Shown in pieces: positions 16,888 through 25,901 of a DNA stretch of 64,000 nt (within the stretch, counting starts at the first letter, position 1; every line of letters begins with the position of its first letter). The notes beneath the pieces were generated by a model. It searched no databases and had not been told where the DNA came from. It saw nothing but the letters and a program-made list of their open reading frames with translations. The DNA comes from Aliirhizobium smilacinae. GTDB taxonomy: Bacteria; Pseudomonadota; Alphaproteobacteria; Rhizobiales; Rhizobiaceae. The position numbers and the translations under genes were made by a program. The DNA is taken from the NCBI RefSeq assembly GCF_006335145.1, contig NZ_VDMN01000002.1:558001-622000 (forward strand). Reading direction: 5' to 3'.

Positions 16888-18753
16888 TTAAAAGACGACG
16901 GGATGGGTGGCGCCGGTCTCGACATTGACGAGACCTTGCGGTGCGTGATCGCTTGGCGCGACCAGAACCCAGCGCCAGGGCGCGCAGGTGAGCGTGGCGA
17001 AGGCAAGACGCTCCGGAAAACCGGGGAACCAGCGCGGATGAAAACTCGGCTCGTACATCCAGTCCACCTTTTCGCCCTCGGCATAAAGCGCCTGCATCTC
17101 CTCATGCAGGTCTTGCGCCGAGCGGCAGCTCATCAGGCCGGCAACCTCGTAACGCACGCGGGCAACGACTTCACCTTCGCGCACCAGAGCCCAGCCGCCG
17201 TCATTGTCGGCAACCGCGTTGACGGCCCTGGCCATCGCCTCGTCGGATGAACCGACACACCAGATGTTATGCTTGTCATGCGCCATGGAGCAGGCAAGCG
17301 CCGCATCCGGCGTCGATGGGCCGCAGCCGAGCCAGAACATTTTCGACACGCTGCCCTTGCCGGAAAAGCGGTCGATGACGGAGAACTTGGTGATGTTGCG
17401 GCTTTCGTCGCGCTGCACGAGGCCGTCTTTCACCGGCAGGTCGAAGGTCAGAAAGTCGTCAGCCCAGTGGAAGGGGCGAAGCACTGCGGCTGTCATCGTC
17501 TCGCGGCTGGGTTCGGCCTTGATGGCGAAATCCTCCGCGATCAGCTCGCGGCCGATATTGATGGTTTTTGTCGCCCATTCCGGCCAGTCGATCTTCGGCA
17601 CGTCGGGCAGATAGGTCTTGCCATCGGAAATCTGTTTCCCATCGGCCCAGACTTTTGCGATCTCGAATTTTTCGACATTCGACAGAAGCACGATATCCGC
17701 ATAACGGCCGGGTGCGATGGAGCCGACCCAGGGGGTGAGGCGCATGTGGCGGGCGGGGTTGATCGTGACGCACTGGATGGCGATTTCTGGGGCGAGACCG
17801 GCTTCGATCGCCAGACGCACATTGTGGTCGGTGGCGCCGAGTTTCAGCGTGTCGGAGGCGGAGCGATCGTCGGTGGTGAGCGCGATCTGCGACCAGTCGG
17901 CAAGGCCGCGATCGAGAAGCCCCTTGATGACTTCCGGCAAGCTGTGCGGGCGAAGCTCCATGAACAGGCCATGGGTGAGCTTGTCCCAGAATTCCTCCGG
18001 CGTCCAGGCTTCGTGGTCGGAAGCCAGACCCGCTGCGGCAAAGGCGTTGATCGAGGGCAGATCGCGGATGCCGGCTGCGTGGCCTTCGACCACGGCGCGC
18101 TTTTCGAAGGTCGCGCGGATCATGCCCCAGAGACGTTCGTGCGACGGATTTTCCGGGTTCCAGACGGCTGGCCAGTCCATCACCTCGTCGAGACCGGCCG
18201 TCATCAGGCTTTGCTGCAGGAACGCCTTCTGTTCGTCATACCCGAGATAACCGCCGCCATGTTCGTAACCCGTCGGCGGTACGGCAGAGCCGGGCAGGGG
18301 GAAAATCTTCAGTGGCGAACCGGCCTCGCGGGCTTTCAGCCAGAATTCCAGTGTTTTGCCGCCATTGACGTTGGAAAACTCGTGGCTCGCCTCGCAGGTC
18401 CAGGTATTGCCGCGCGGCAAAACGAGGGCTGCTTCCCATTCCGGTGTCAGATGCGAGCTTTCGATATGCTTGTGCACCTCACCCAGACCAGGAACCGCAG
18501 CGAGATCGGGTTCGTGGACGTGGCGTTCCACTTCGCCCGGATAGCTGCCGGCCTTGCCGACATAGGCGATGCGCCGGTCCTTGATGATGATTTCCTGGTC
18601 TTCCGACCATGTCCGGGTAGCGACATCCAGCAATCGCCCGACGCGCAGTGCGACATCTGCCTTTTCCTTGCCGAGCGCGACTAGTGTCAGCCGCTGGCGG
18701 ATTTTTACTTCGTTGTCGGCGTCGATGGTGGTGTCTTGGATCTCAACAGGCAT
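16888..18753 (-). CDS. ade: Adenine deaminase
   Basis: 621 residues from ATG 18753; an in-frame start at 18780 would add nine residues. Adenine deaminase hydrolyses adenine to hypoxanthine and ammonia. Family signs: the amidohydrolase metal pair His94/His96 in PGLGEVHKHIESSHLTPEW, FEKRAVVEGHAAGIRDLPSI, LTTDDRSASDTLKLGATDHN with the Asp pair, and CVTINPARHMRLTPWVGSIA. The C-terminal Ade domain follows (about 430-615; WLGCGPSTPDAALACSMAHD, with its cysteine and His). It is longer than E. coli Ade by a few tens of residues. Cytoplasmic purine salvage or nitrogen scavenging. Confidence 0.92.
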   Translation of the reverse strand: MPVEIQDTTIDADNEVKIRQRLTLVALGKEKADVALRVGRLLDVATRTWSEDQEIIIKDRRIAYVGKAGSYPGEVERHVHEPDLAAVPGLGEVHKHIESSHLTPEWEAALVLPRGNTWTCEASHEFSNVNGGKTLEFWLKAREAGSPLKIFPLPGSAVPPTGYEHGGGYLGYDEQKAFLQQSLMTAGLDEVMDWPAVWNPENPSHERLWGMIRATFEKRAVVEGHAAGIRDLPSINAFAAAGLASDHEAWTPEEFWDKLTHGLFMELRPHSLPEVIKGLLDRGLADWSQIALTTDDRSASDTLKLGATDHNVRLAIEAGLAPEIAIQCVTINPARHMRLTPWVGSIAPGRYADIVLLSNVEKFEIAKVWADGKQISDGKTYLPDVPKIDWPEWATKTINIGRELIAEDFAIKAEPSRETMTAAVLRPFHWADDFLTFDLPVKDGLVQRDESRNITKFSVIDRFSGKGSVSKMFWLGCGPSTPDAALACSMAHDKHNIWCVGSSDEAMARAVNAVADNDGGWALVREGEVVARVRYEVAGLMSCRSAQDLHEEMQALYAEGEKVDWMYEPSFHPRWFPGFPERLAFATLTCAPWRWVLVAPSDHAPQGLVNVETGATHPVVF

Positions 18754-19055
18754 GGATTTCTCTGCGTCGCATTGTCCCAATCGCGGGCCTGCAGTGATAG
18801 TCCGTGACGGAGGCCAGTCAACCGCTGAAGTTCATTGGGTTTGGTTGAAAGCTGAGTCTCCGCTTTTTGCATAAGGTCAAGCAATAATTGATCTGCCTCA
18901 ACGCGGGTTTTTACCGCAGCGACATAGTTTCCAAAAGCCCCATTAGCGGCTTGCGTCCTGGCCCCATCGGTCCAGTATTCGGTCTTCTAAATCGATTAGT
19001 ATGCGTGACGAAAGCAATCGATCACGCACATGATACAATTTGAGGTGGAATTATC
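18754..19055. other. 302-base divergent intergenic region between ade and adhE
   Basis: No gene seen. It should hold promoters for both adenine deaminase (minus) and AdhE (plus). The only motif picked out is the FNR/FixK-like box listed at 18888. Confidence 0.5.
18888..18901 (+). promoter_or_regulatory. FNR/FixK-like box upstream of adhE
   Basis: TTGATCTGCCTCAA matches the anaerobox TTGAT-N4-ATCAA at 9 of 10 positions. It lies about 155 bases before the adhE start, a sensible place for oxygen control of a fermentative enzyme. One imperfect site; inference. Confidence 0.35.
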
Positions 19056-21713
19056 ATGACGGTCAGCACTATCGAGGAGTTGGGCGCGCTTGTTGCGCGG
19101 GTTGAAGCTGCTCAGAAGGCTTATGCATCTTTCAGCCAGGAGCAGGTTGACGAGATTTTCCGCAATGCGGCGCTTGCCGCGGCGAATGCGCGTATTCCGC
19201 TTGCCAAGATGGCGGTCGAGGAGACCGGCATGGGCGTGATGGAGGACAAGGTGGTGAAGAACCATTTTGCCTCCGAATATATCTATAACAAATATAAGGA
19301 CGAGAAGACCTGCGGTGTTCTCTCCGAAGAGCCGGAATACGGGATTGCGACGATTGCCGAGCCGATCGGCCTTATCTGCGCCATCGTGCCGACCACCAAT
19401 CCGACATCGACGGCGATCTTCAAGGCGCTGATTGCGCTGAAAACCCGCAACGGCATCGTCTTTTCGCCACACCCGCGTGCGCGCCGTTCGACCTGCGAGG
19501 CGGCACGCCTCGTGCTGGAGGCCGCTGTGAAGGCCGGGGCGCCGAAGGACATTATCGGCTGGATCGATGAGCCGAGCGTCGAGCTTTCCAACGCACTGAT
19601 GCACCATCCTGCGATCGACCTTATCCTCGCAACCGGCGGTCCGGGCATGGTCAAGGCCGCCTATTCGTCCGGCAAGCCGGCAATCGGCGTGGGTGCGGGC
19701 AATACGCCGGCCGTCATCGACGAATATGCCGATATCAAGCGTGCCGTTGCCTCGATCCTGATGTCGAAGACCTTCGACAATGGCGTCGTCTGCGCTTCCG
19801 AACAGTCGGTCGTCGTTGTGGAAGAGGTCTATGATGCCGTGCGTGAGCGGTTCCGCAGCCATGGCGGTTATGTGCTCTCGGGCAACGAAGCCGGCGCGAT
19901 CAAGAGCCTGATCCTGAAGAAGGGCTCGATCAATGCCGAGATCGTCGGCCAGTCTGCCGGAAAGATCGCCGAGATGGCGGGCTTCGAGGCACCGGCCGGC
20001 ACCAAGGTGCTGATCGCCGAAGTCGATGCGATCGATGAAACCGAACCCTTCGCCTATGAGAAGCTGTCGCCGCTTCTGGCGATGTACAAGGCGAAGAACT
20101 TCGAACAGGCCTGCGACAAGGCCGAGGCGCTGGTCGCCTTCGGCGGCGTCGGCCACACGTCGGTTCTCTATACCGACCAGGACCTCCAGCCGCAGCGCAT
20201 CGCCACCTATGGCGCCAAGATGAAGACCTCGCGCATCCTGATCAACTCGCCGGCTTCGCATGGCGGCATCGGCGATCTCTACAACTTCCGTCTGGCACCA
20301 TCGCTGACGCTCGGTTGCGGTTCCTGGGGCGGCAACTCGATTTCGGAAAATGTCGGTCCGCAGCATCTGATTAACAGGAAGACCGTCGCCATGCGCGCCG
20401 AAAACATGCTGTGGCACAAGCTGCCGCCTTCGATCTACTTCCGCCGCGGCAGCCTGCCGTTTGCGCTCGAAGACCTGAAGGACAAGAAGCGTTGCCTGAT
20501 CGTCACCGACCGGTTCCTGTTCGAGAACGGCAATGTCAACGACACGATCCGGATCCTGAAAGATCTTGGTCTTGAGGTCGAGGTGTTCTTCGAGGTCAGC
20601 GCCGACCCGACGTTGGCTGTCGTACGCAAGGCAACCGCACTCGCCAATGCTTTCCAGCCGGATCTGATCCTGGCCGTCGGTGGCGGTTCGCCGATGGATG
20701 CGGCCAAGATCATGTGGGTGCTATACGAACATCCGGATGTCGAGTTCACCGATCTGGCGCTTCGCTTCATGGATATCCGCAAGCGCATCTATCGTTTCCC
20801 CAAGCTCGGCAAGAAGGCCATGTTTGTCGCCGTTCCGACAACCTCGGGCACCGGTTCGGAAGTCACCCCGTTTGCCGTGGTGACCGACGAAACGACGGGT
20901 ATCAAATACCCGATCGCCGACTACGAACTGACACCGCATATGGCGATTGTCGATGCCAATCTGGTGATGAACATGCCGAAGTCGCTGACCGCACATGGCG
21001 GTATCGACGCGGTAACGCATGCGCTGGAAGCCTATGTCTCGGTCATGGCCAACGAATATTCGGACGGTCAGGCGCTGCAGGCCCTGAAACTGCTCAAGAC
21101 CTATCTGCCCTCGGCCTACAAGAACGGTGCCAAGGATCCGAAAGCGCGCGAGCAGGTTCACAATGCGGCAACGCTTGCCGGCATCGCCTTCGCCAACGCC
21201 TTCCTCGGCGTGTGCCATTCGATGGCGCACAAGATCGGCGCCGAATTCCACCTGCCGCATGGCCTGTCGAACGCACTGCTGATCTCCAACGTTGTCCGCT
21301 ATAATGCGGTCGACAATCCGAGCAAGCAGGCGGCATTCAGCCAGTATGACCGGCCGAAGGCGCTATGCCGTTATGCCGAGATCGCCCAGCATCTCGGTCT
21401 CGGCGGCAAGAACGACGCCGCGTCCGTCGAAAACCTTGTTCAGTGGCTGGAACAGCTGAAGAAAGATCTCGACATTCCGGCCTCGATCCAGGCGGCGGGT
21501 GTCGGCGAGGCCGACTTCATGGCCAAGGTCGACAAGGTCGCCGAGATGGCTTTCGACGACCAGTGCACGGGTGCCAACCCGCGCTACCCGCTGATCGCTG
21601 AAATCCGCGACGTGCTGATCGCCAGCTATCACGGCGTGGCCTATGTCGAGGAACAGAAGGACAAGCCCGCCACCAGGGAACCACGCGTGGTGCCCATCAA
21701 GGCTAAGGGCTGA
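19056..21713 (+). CDS. adhE: Bifunctional acetaldehyde-CoA/alcohol dehydrogenase
   Basis: 885 residues, the normal length of AdhE. The N-terminal half (about 1-440) is the CoA-acylating aldehyde dehydrogenase, with nucleophile Cys246 in DNGVVCASEQSVVVV. The C-terminal half (about 455-870) is the iron-dependent alcohol dehydrogenase, with GGSPMDAAK, TTSGTGSEVTPF, HGGIDAVTHALEAY and LGVCHSMAHKIGAEFHLPHG carrying the metal-ligand His residues. It reduces acetyl-CoA to acetaldehyde and then ethanol with NADH, and the family assembles into spirosomes. Monocistronic, followed by a hairpin at 21764. Full-length AdhE is not universal in Rhizobiales. Confidence 0.96.
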   Translation: MTVSTIEELGALVARVEAAQKAYASFSQEQVDEIFRNAALAAANARIPLAKMAVEETGMGVMEDKVVKNHFASEYIYNKYKDEKTCGVLSEEPEYGIATIAEPIGLICAIVPTTNPTSTAIFKALIALKTRNGIVFSPHPRARRSTCEAARLVLEAAVKAGAPKDIIGWIDEPSVELSNALMHHPAIDLILATGGPGMVKAAYSSGKPAIGVGAGNTPAVIDEYADIKRAVASILMSKTFDNGVVCASEQSVVVVEEVYDAVRERFRSHGGYVLSGNEAGAIKSLILKKGSINAEIVGQSAGKIAEMAGFEAPAGTKVLIAEVDAIDETEPFAYEKLSPLLAMYKAKNFEQACDKAEALVAFGGVGHTSVLYTDQDLQPQRIATYGAKMKTSRILINSPASHGGIGDLYNFRLAPSLTLGCGSWGGNSISENVGPQHLINRKTVAMRAENMLWHKLPPSIYFRRGSLPFALEDLKDKKRCLIVTDRFLFENGNVNDTIRILKDLGLEVEVFFEVSADPTLAVVRKATALANAFQPDLILAVGGGSPMDAAKIMWVLYEHPDVEFTDLALRFMDIRKRIYRFPKLGKKAMFVAVPTTSGTGSEVTPFAVVTDETTGIKYPIADYELTPHMAIVDANLVMNMPKSLTAHGGIDAVTHALEAYVSVMANEYSDGQALQALKLLKTYLPSAYKNGAKDPKAREQVHNAATLAGIAFANAFLGVCHSMAHKIGAEFHLPHGLSNALLISNVVRYNAVDNPSKQAAFSQYDRPKALCRYAEIAQHLGLGGKNDAASVENLVQWLEQLKKDLDIPASIQAAGVGEADFMAKVDKVAEMAFDDQCTGANPRYPLIAEIRDVLIASYHGVAYVEEQKDKPATREPRVVPIKAKG

Positions 21714-21736
21714 ACGGTTACACGACGCATACCCGC

Positions 21737-21761
21737 TTGTGGGGAACCTCCCAGCCCACAA
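21737..21761 (+). other. Short hairpin after adhE
   Basis: TTGTGGG at 21737-21743 pairs with CCCACAA at 21755-21761 (loop 11). It is immediately followed by the longer inverted repeat at 21764, together making a double hairpin after the adhE stop. Confidence 0.35.
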
Positions 21762-21763
21762 CG

Positions 21764-21802
21764 GGCGCACCCATCGAACCTTAACCGTTTGGTGGGTGCG
21801 CC
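21764..21802. terminator. Inverted repeat between adhE and the convergent LacI gene
   Basis: GGCGCACCCA at 21764-21773 pairs perfectly with TGGGTGCGCC at 21793-21802 over a 19-base loop. It lies between convergent genes, so it may stop transcription from both sides. No T-run. Confidence 0.5.
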
Positions 21803-21988
21803 AAGCCGTCATGCCCGGCATGGGTTTGGCGAGCGGTGTTCAACGATTGGAATCGGCGGGTTAGCTACGAGGCAGTCAAATAGGATTGCCTGGGGTTCTC
21901 GCTTTGCGAGATCCTCCACCAAAGCGGCAAGCCCGACGGAACGAGAAACTTAGCGGCAACGCGCAAAGCTTTCTCGAAGCCGCTGGTA

Positions 21989-22987
21989 CTATCTGCCCGG
22001 CGCCTGTGCTGTCGTGTCTCTGATGACAAGCTTCGTATCGAGCGCATATCGGACGTCTGCGACGCTGCGCGAGCGGAGAATGTCGAGAAGCATGGATATC
22101 GCGATACGCCCGACATCCGCAGAATGGTTTGACACCGAAGTCAGCGCGGGAAACGTCATGGCACCCAGCACGTCGTCGCAGCCTATGATGCTGAAATCCC
22201 TTGGAACCACGATATTTCTTTCGGCCAGCCCCGTCAGGATACCTTGCGCGGTCAGATCATCGAATGCCACGACGGCGCTGGCTCCTGTCTGAAGCACGGA
22301 AGCGACAGCTTCGCGACCGGCCTGGTAAGTTGGTGCCGGCGTCGGAATGATCGAAAGCTCCATGCCGCGTGCGGTGGTTCCGGCCCTGATTGCCGAGCGC
22401 CGCTGCTTGTTGGACCATGAGGCGGCCGGTCCGCTCACGTAGGCAATTCTCCGATGCCCGAGATTGGCGAGATGTTCCACCGCTTGCCTGACGCCGGCAC
22501 TGCTGTCGATCAGAACCCGCGGAATTCCCTCGATGTCGCGGTTGATCAGCACCAGAGGCAATTGTCTTGCATGGGCACGGATGCGCTCATCGGACAGCCG
22601 CGAGGAAGCAAGAACGAGGCCTTCGACCTGTCCGGCGAAACGGCCGACCAGTTTGTCTTCCTGCTTTGGACTTTCCGCCGTATTGCCAAGGAAGACGCAG
22701 AAATCGGACCTGTCCGCCTCGGTCTGGGCCGCCTGAATGAGCGGCGGGAAAAACGGGTTGGCGATGTCGGGAACGATAAGGCCGATATTGCCGTGCCTGC
22801 CGGTGCTGAGTGCGCGTGCCGTGTGATTGGGTACGTAGCCGAGCGTCTCGGCGGCTCTGAGGATGCGGTCCACGGTTTCGGGTGACAGCATGTCCGGGCG
22901 CGTGAAGGCGCGCGACACGCTTGAGCGCGCCACGCCTGCGGCATCCGCCACCTGACTGATTGTGACGCCCTTGGTTCGTTTGATCAT
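21989..22987 (-). CDS. LacI family regulator of the nag/ceramidase unit
   Basis: 332 residues from ATG 22987, which places the helix-turn-helix (VTISQVADAAGVARSSVSRA, then FTRPDMLSPETVDRIL) at the usual N-terminal position; in-frame codons run further upstream to 23137 but would cover the operator. The hinge pattern GYVPNHTARALSTGR follows, then the periplasmic-binding-protein-like sensor (about 62-330; NIGLIVPDIANPFFPPLIQA). It is divergent from nagB, with a perfect 18-base palindrome between them and a near copy before the transporter at 27.2 kb. The effector is probably an amino-sugar derivative. Confidence 0.92.
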   Translation of the reverse strand: MIKRTKGVTISQVADAAGVARSSVSRAFTRPDMLSPETVDRILRAAETLGYVPNHTARALSTGRHGNIGLIVPDIANPFFPPLIQAAQTEADRSDFCVFLGNTAESPKQEDKLVGRFAGQVEGLVLASSRLSDERIRAHARQLPLVLINRDIEGIPRVLIDSSAGVRQAVEHLANLGHRRIAYVSGPAASWSNKQRRSAIRAGTTARGMELSIIPTPAPTYQAGREAVASVLQTGASAVVAFDDLTAQGILTGLAERNIVVPRDFSIIGCDDVLGAMTFPALTSVSNHSADVGRIAISMLLDILRSRSVADVRYALDTKLVIRDTTAQAPGR

Positions 22988-23077
22988 CGTTTCTGGAAAC
23001 TCGCCGTTCGTGGTTCCGCTTACCATGAAGGCCGCGGTCTCCACAATCTTTGCACCGGCATTCTGCCATCCCTCCAC

Positions 23078-23099
23078 TTGACATGCAACCGGTTGCATG
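23078..23099. promoter_or_regulatory. LacI operator 1, with overlapping -35 box
   Basis: CATGCAACCGGTTGCATG at 23082-23099 is a perfect 18-base palindrome with the CG centre typical of LacI-family operators. TTGACA at 23078-23083 overlaps its left end, so a bound repressor would cover the promoter spacer of the nag operon. A near copy stands at 27196-27217. Confidence 0.78.
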
Positions 23100-23153
23100 G
23101 AAATCTTCAGGCAACGATAACAAAGGGAACGACACACGGGGTTGCCGTCAGAA

Positions 23154-23990
23154 ATGGCGCGGCACGAATGGGTCTCCCGTGCTTGCAGACTGGAGATCGC
23201 CTTGAGCCTTGCCGCCGTCCTTCGTCCCGCACCGAAAACCCGCCGAACCTTTGATCACCTGTCGGTCGAGAGCTTCGTCAACCGGGGCGACATGGGCGCT
23301 GCAGCTGCTGCCGATATTGCGGCGGCTCTGAAAGATCGACTGGCAAAGCAGGCTGGCGTGCGCATGGTCTTTGCGGCCGCGCCCAGCCAGGCGGATATGC
23401 TGGACGCCCTATGCGCCATTCCCGGCATCGAATGGGACCGGGTAACCGCTTTCCACATGGACGAATATATCGGGCTTGATCCGGCCTCGTCCGCCCGTTT
23501 TGCCAACTGGCTCGACGTTCATGTCTTCGGTCGTCTGCCGTTTGCCGCCGTGCATCGCATTACCCCCGAGCCGGATGCCGAGGCAGAAGTCCGCCTTTAC
23601 GCCAAGCGGTTGAACGAGGCGCCAATCGATTTCGTCTGCCTGGGTATCGGCGTGAACGGACACATCGCCTTCAATGATCCGCCAGTGGCCGACTTCAGCG
23701 ACCCGCTTGATGTCAAGATCGTCGAGCTGGACGAGATTTGCCGGCAGCAACAGGTCGATGACGATTGTTTCCCGGATCTGGCCTCCGTGCCGCTTCATGC
23801 CGTTACGCTCACTGTGCCGCGGTTGATGCGTGCAGACAGGCTTTTCTGCATCGTTCCCGGCGCGAGCAAACGCGATGCGGTCCAGAAGACGCTTCGCGGA
23901 CCGCTGACCACCGAATGCCCGGCCAGCATCCTGCGCAGCCATCCGGCCTGCACACTCTATATCGAAAAGGAATCGGACCCCGATGCCTGA
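23154..23990 (+). CDS. nagB: Glucosamine-6-phosphate deaminase (NagB family)
   Basis: 278 residues from ATG 23154 (a TTG at 23142 is also possible; the first 30 residues are not family-like, so the real start may be further in). NagB converts GlcN-6-P to fructose-6-P and ammonia. Motifs: FHMDEYIGLDP (Asp103 at the base position), LGIGVNGHIAFNDPP (Asn168, His170, Asp175), VTLTVPRLMRADRLFCIVPG and KRDAVQKTLRGPLTTECPAS. Compared with E. coli NagB, the residues at positions 141 and 148 are Asn and Asp instead of Asp and Glu. Substrate could therefore differ from plain GlcN-6-P. First gene of the operon; overlaps the next by 8 bases. Confidence 0.85.
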   Translation: MARHEWVSRACRLEIALSLAAVLRPAPKTRRTFDHLSVESFVNRGDMGAAAAADIAAALKDRLAKQAGVRMVFAAAPSQADMLDALCAIPGIEWDRVTAFHMDEYIGLDPASSARFANWLDVHVFGRLPFAAVHRITPEPDAEAEVRLYAKRLNEAPIDFVCLGIGVNGHIAFNDPPVADFSDPLDVKIVELDEICRQQQVDDDCFPDLASVPLHAVTLTVPRLMRADRLFCIVPGASKRDAVQKTLRGPLTTECPASILRSHPACTLYIEKESDPDA

Positions 23991-24759
23991 TACCGTCATT
24001 GATGCGGACACGCTTTGCGAAGGCTATTTCGACGCGACCCAGGCTCTGATGCGCCGGGTTCTTGAGGAGGAAAAGGCGTCGCTCGATCAGGCGGCATCGA
24101 GGCTCGCCGCGCAGATCTCGGCAAACAGGCTGGTGCATATCTATGGGCCTGGCGGTCACTCCAATCTCGCCGCGCAGGAAGTGTTTTTTCGCGCCGGCGG
24201 GCTGATGCATATCAGCGCCATTCTGGACGAGGGCACGCTGCTGTCGAACGGGGCGTTGCGCTCCATGGCGATCGAACGTACGCCGGGTTACGGCAAGGTC
24301 GTGATTGCCAACCAGCGGCTCGGCGCAGACGACCTGCTGATCCTCGTCAACGCCTATGGTATTAACGCCGCATTGATCGATGCGGCACTGGAAGCGCGGC
24401 AGCGGGGCGCTTTTCTGATTGGCGTCAGTTCGCGCCAGCATGCGCAAAATACATCGCCGGATCATCCCGCTCGCCATCCGACGAAGCAGAACCTGCACGA
24501 CGTCGTCGACATTGCCATTGACTGCAAGGTTCCGATCGGCGACGCCGTCGTCAGCGTACCGGGTATGAGCGAGAATATCGCGGCGATCTCGACCTTCGCC
24601 AATGCTTTCACGCTGAACTGCCTGGTGATCCGCACGGTTGCCAAGCTGGTCGAGCGCGGCATCACGCCGCCGGTCTGGCGCAGCGGCAACGCGCCGGGTG
24701 GAGACGAGGCCAACGGGAGGTTCATTGCCGACTTCCAGGGACGGGTGAAGGCGCTCTGA
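23983..24759 (+). CDS. SIS domain sugar isomerase-like protein (UPF0309-like)
   Basis: 258 residues with one SIS (sugar isomerase) domain at about 30-200. Family-type stretches: LVHIYGPGGHSNLAAQEVFF with the phosphosugar loop, RAGGLMHISAILDEGTLLSN, DLLILVNAYGINAALIDAAL and GAFLIGVSSRQHAQNT. This resembles UPF0309 proteins that accompany amino-sugar transport and kinase genes. It should bind a phosphorylated amino sugar, perhaps as isomerase, etherase or deaminase helper; no reaction is established. Translationally coupled to nagB and to nagA (1-base overlap). Confidence 0.82.
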   Translation: MPDTVIDADTLCEGYFDATQALMRRVLEEEKASLDQAASRLAAQISANRLVHIYGPGGHSNLAAQEVFFRAGGLMHISAILDEGTLLSNGALRSMAIERTPGYGKVVIANQRLGADDLLILVNAYGINAALIDAALEARQRGAFLIGVSSRQHAQNTSPDHPARHPTKQNLHDVVDIAIDCKVPIGDAVVSVPGMSENIAAISTFANAFTLNCLVIRTVAKLVERGITPPVWRSGNAPGGDEANGRFIADFQGRVKAL

Positions 24760-25901
24760 TGGAAACCGTTGACGGCATCGATACCCGCACGGGCAGGGGT
24801 ATGGCGGTCGAAATCGTCGACGGCATCATCACTGTCATCCGCCCGGTTGAGACCACGACCACTGCCTATCTTTCGGCAGGTCTGGTCGATCTCCAGATCA
24901 ACGGATTTCGCGGTCTTGACCTTAATACCGGCGATCTCACGACAGATACGCTGCTCTCGCTTTGCGAGGAACTGCTCAGCGTCGGTGTCACGACCTGGCT
25001 GCCGACGATCATCACCGCTTCGGAAATATCCATTCTTCAGGCGTTGGACGCGATCGCCCGAGGCCGTGCCGGACATCGGCTGATTGCGGAAATGGTGCCG
25101 GGCGTGCATGTGGAAGGGCCGTCGATTTCCGCCAAGGATGGTCCGCGCGGCGCGCATCCGCTCGCACATGTGCGAGCACCTTCGATTGGCGAATTCGAAC
25201 GCTGGCAGAAGGCGTTCGGCGATCTGGTAAGGATGGTGACGCTGGCGCCGGAACATGTCGGCAGTCTCGATTACATCCGGGCGCTTGCCGAACGGGGCGT
25301 TCTTGTGGCTCTCGGCCACACGGCAGCGACGCCGGAGGAAATCCATGCGGCGGCTGAGGCCGGCGCTCAATTGTCCACGCATCTGGGCAATGGTGCCGCT
25401 GCCATGTTGCCGCGCCACCCGAATTTCATCTGGGCGCAACTTGCCGATGATCGACTGACCGCAAGCTTTATCGCCGACGGCTGGCATCTGCCTGCCGATG
25501 CCTTCAAGGCCATGTTACGCGCCAAGGGCATGGAGCGTGCCGTTCTCGTCTCCGACATGGTGGCTCTGGCCGGCATGCCGCCCGGTCTTTACGAAGAGGC
25601 GATCGGCGGCAGCGTCGAGGTTTCCGAAGAGGGCAGAATCAGCGTCGCCGGCACGCCTTATCTGGCGGGCGCGAGCTTGCCGCTTTCCGCCAACGTGGCG
25701 ATCGCAGCAGAGATGGCAGGCATTTCTCTCGCCGATGCGTTGAGACTGGCAACACAAAATCCCGGTCGCTTTGTTGGCGGGCGAGGCGGGTTGGAAGTGG
25801 GCGCGAGGGCAGATCTCATCCGTTTCGACTGGTCGGAAGGCCAGCGTGAGATTGCTGTTCGTGAGACCTGGGTCCACGGCGAGAAGGTTTTCAGCCGATG
25901 A
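24759..25901 (+). CDS. nagA: N-acetylglucosamine-6-phosphate deacetylase
   Basis: 380 residues, the usual NagA length. It removes acetate from GlcNAc-6-P to give GlcN-6-P for NagB. Metal and substrate motifs in order: AGLVDLQINGFRGLDLN (the Gln/Asn pair seen in Gram-negative NagA), PGVHVEGPSISAKDGPRGAH (metal Glu), VALGHTAATPEEIH (His), LSTHLGNGAAAML (His) and AVLVSDMVALAGMPPG (catalytic Asp). The protein is cytoplasmic. Its start overlaps the SIS gene by one base and its stop overlaps the ceramidase-like gene by four, so all four genes are one transcript. Confidence 0.93.
   Translation: METVDGIDTRTGRGMAVEIVDGIITVIRPVETTTTAYLSAGLVDLQINGFRGLDLNTGDLTTDTLLSLCEELLSVGVTTWLPTIITASEISILQALDAIARGRAGHRLIAEMVPGVHVEGPSISAKDGPRGAHPLAHVRAPSIGEFERWQKAFGDLVRMVTLAPEHVGSLDYIRALAERGVLVALGHTAATPEEIHAAAEAGAQLSTHLGNGAAAMLPRHPNFIWAQLADDRLTASFIADGWHLPADAFKAMLRAKGMERAVLVSDMVALAGMPPGLYEEAIGGSVEVSEEGRISVAGTPYLAGASLPLSANVAIAAEMAGISLADALRLATQNPGRFVGGRGGLEVGARADLIRFDWSEGQREIAVRETWVHGEKVFSR

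Noticed and set aside
17269..18684. 471-codon open frame opposite the adenine deaminase gene
   Set aside because: It is antisense to a gene with clear adenine deaminase motifs; the translation is His/Asp/Arg-rich with no family features, as usual for the opposite strand of GC-rich genes.
18996..20417. 473-codon open frame opposite adhE
   Set aside because: Antisense to the AdhE aldehyde dehydrogenase domain with its intact catalytic residues; no family features.
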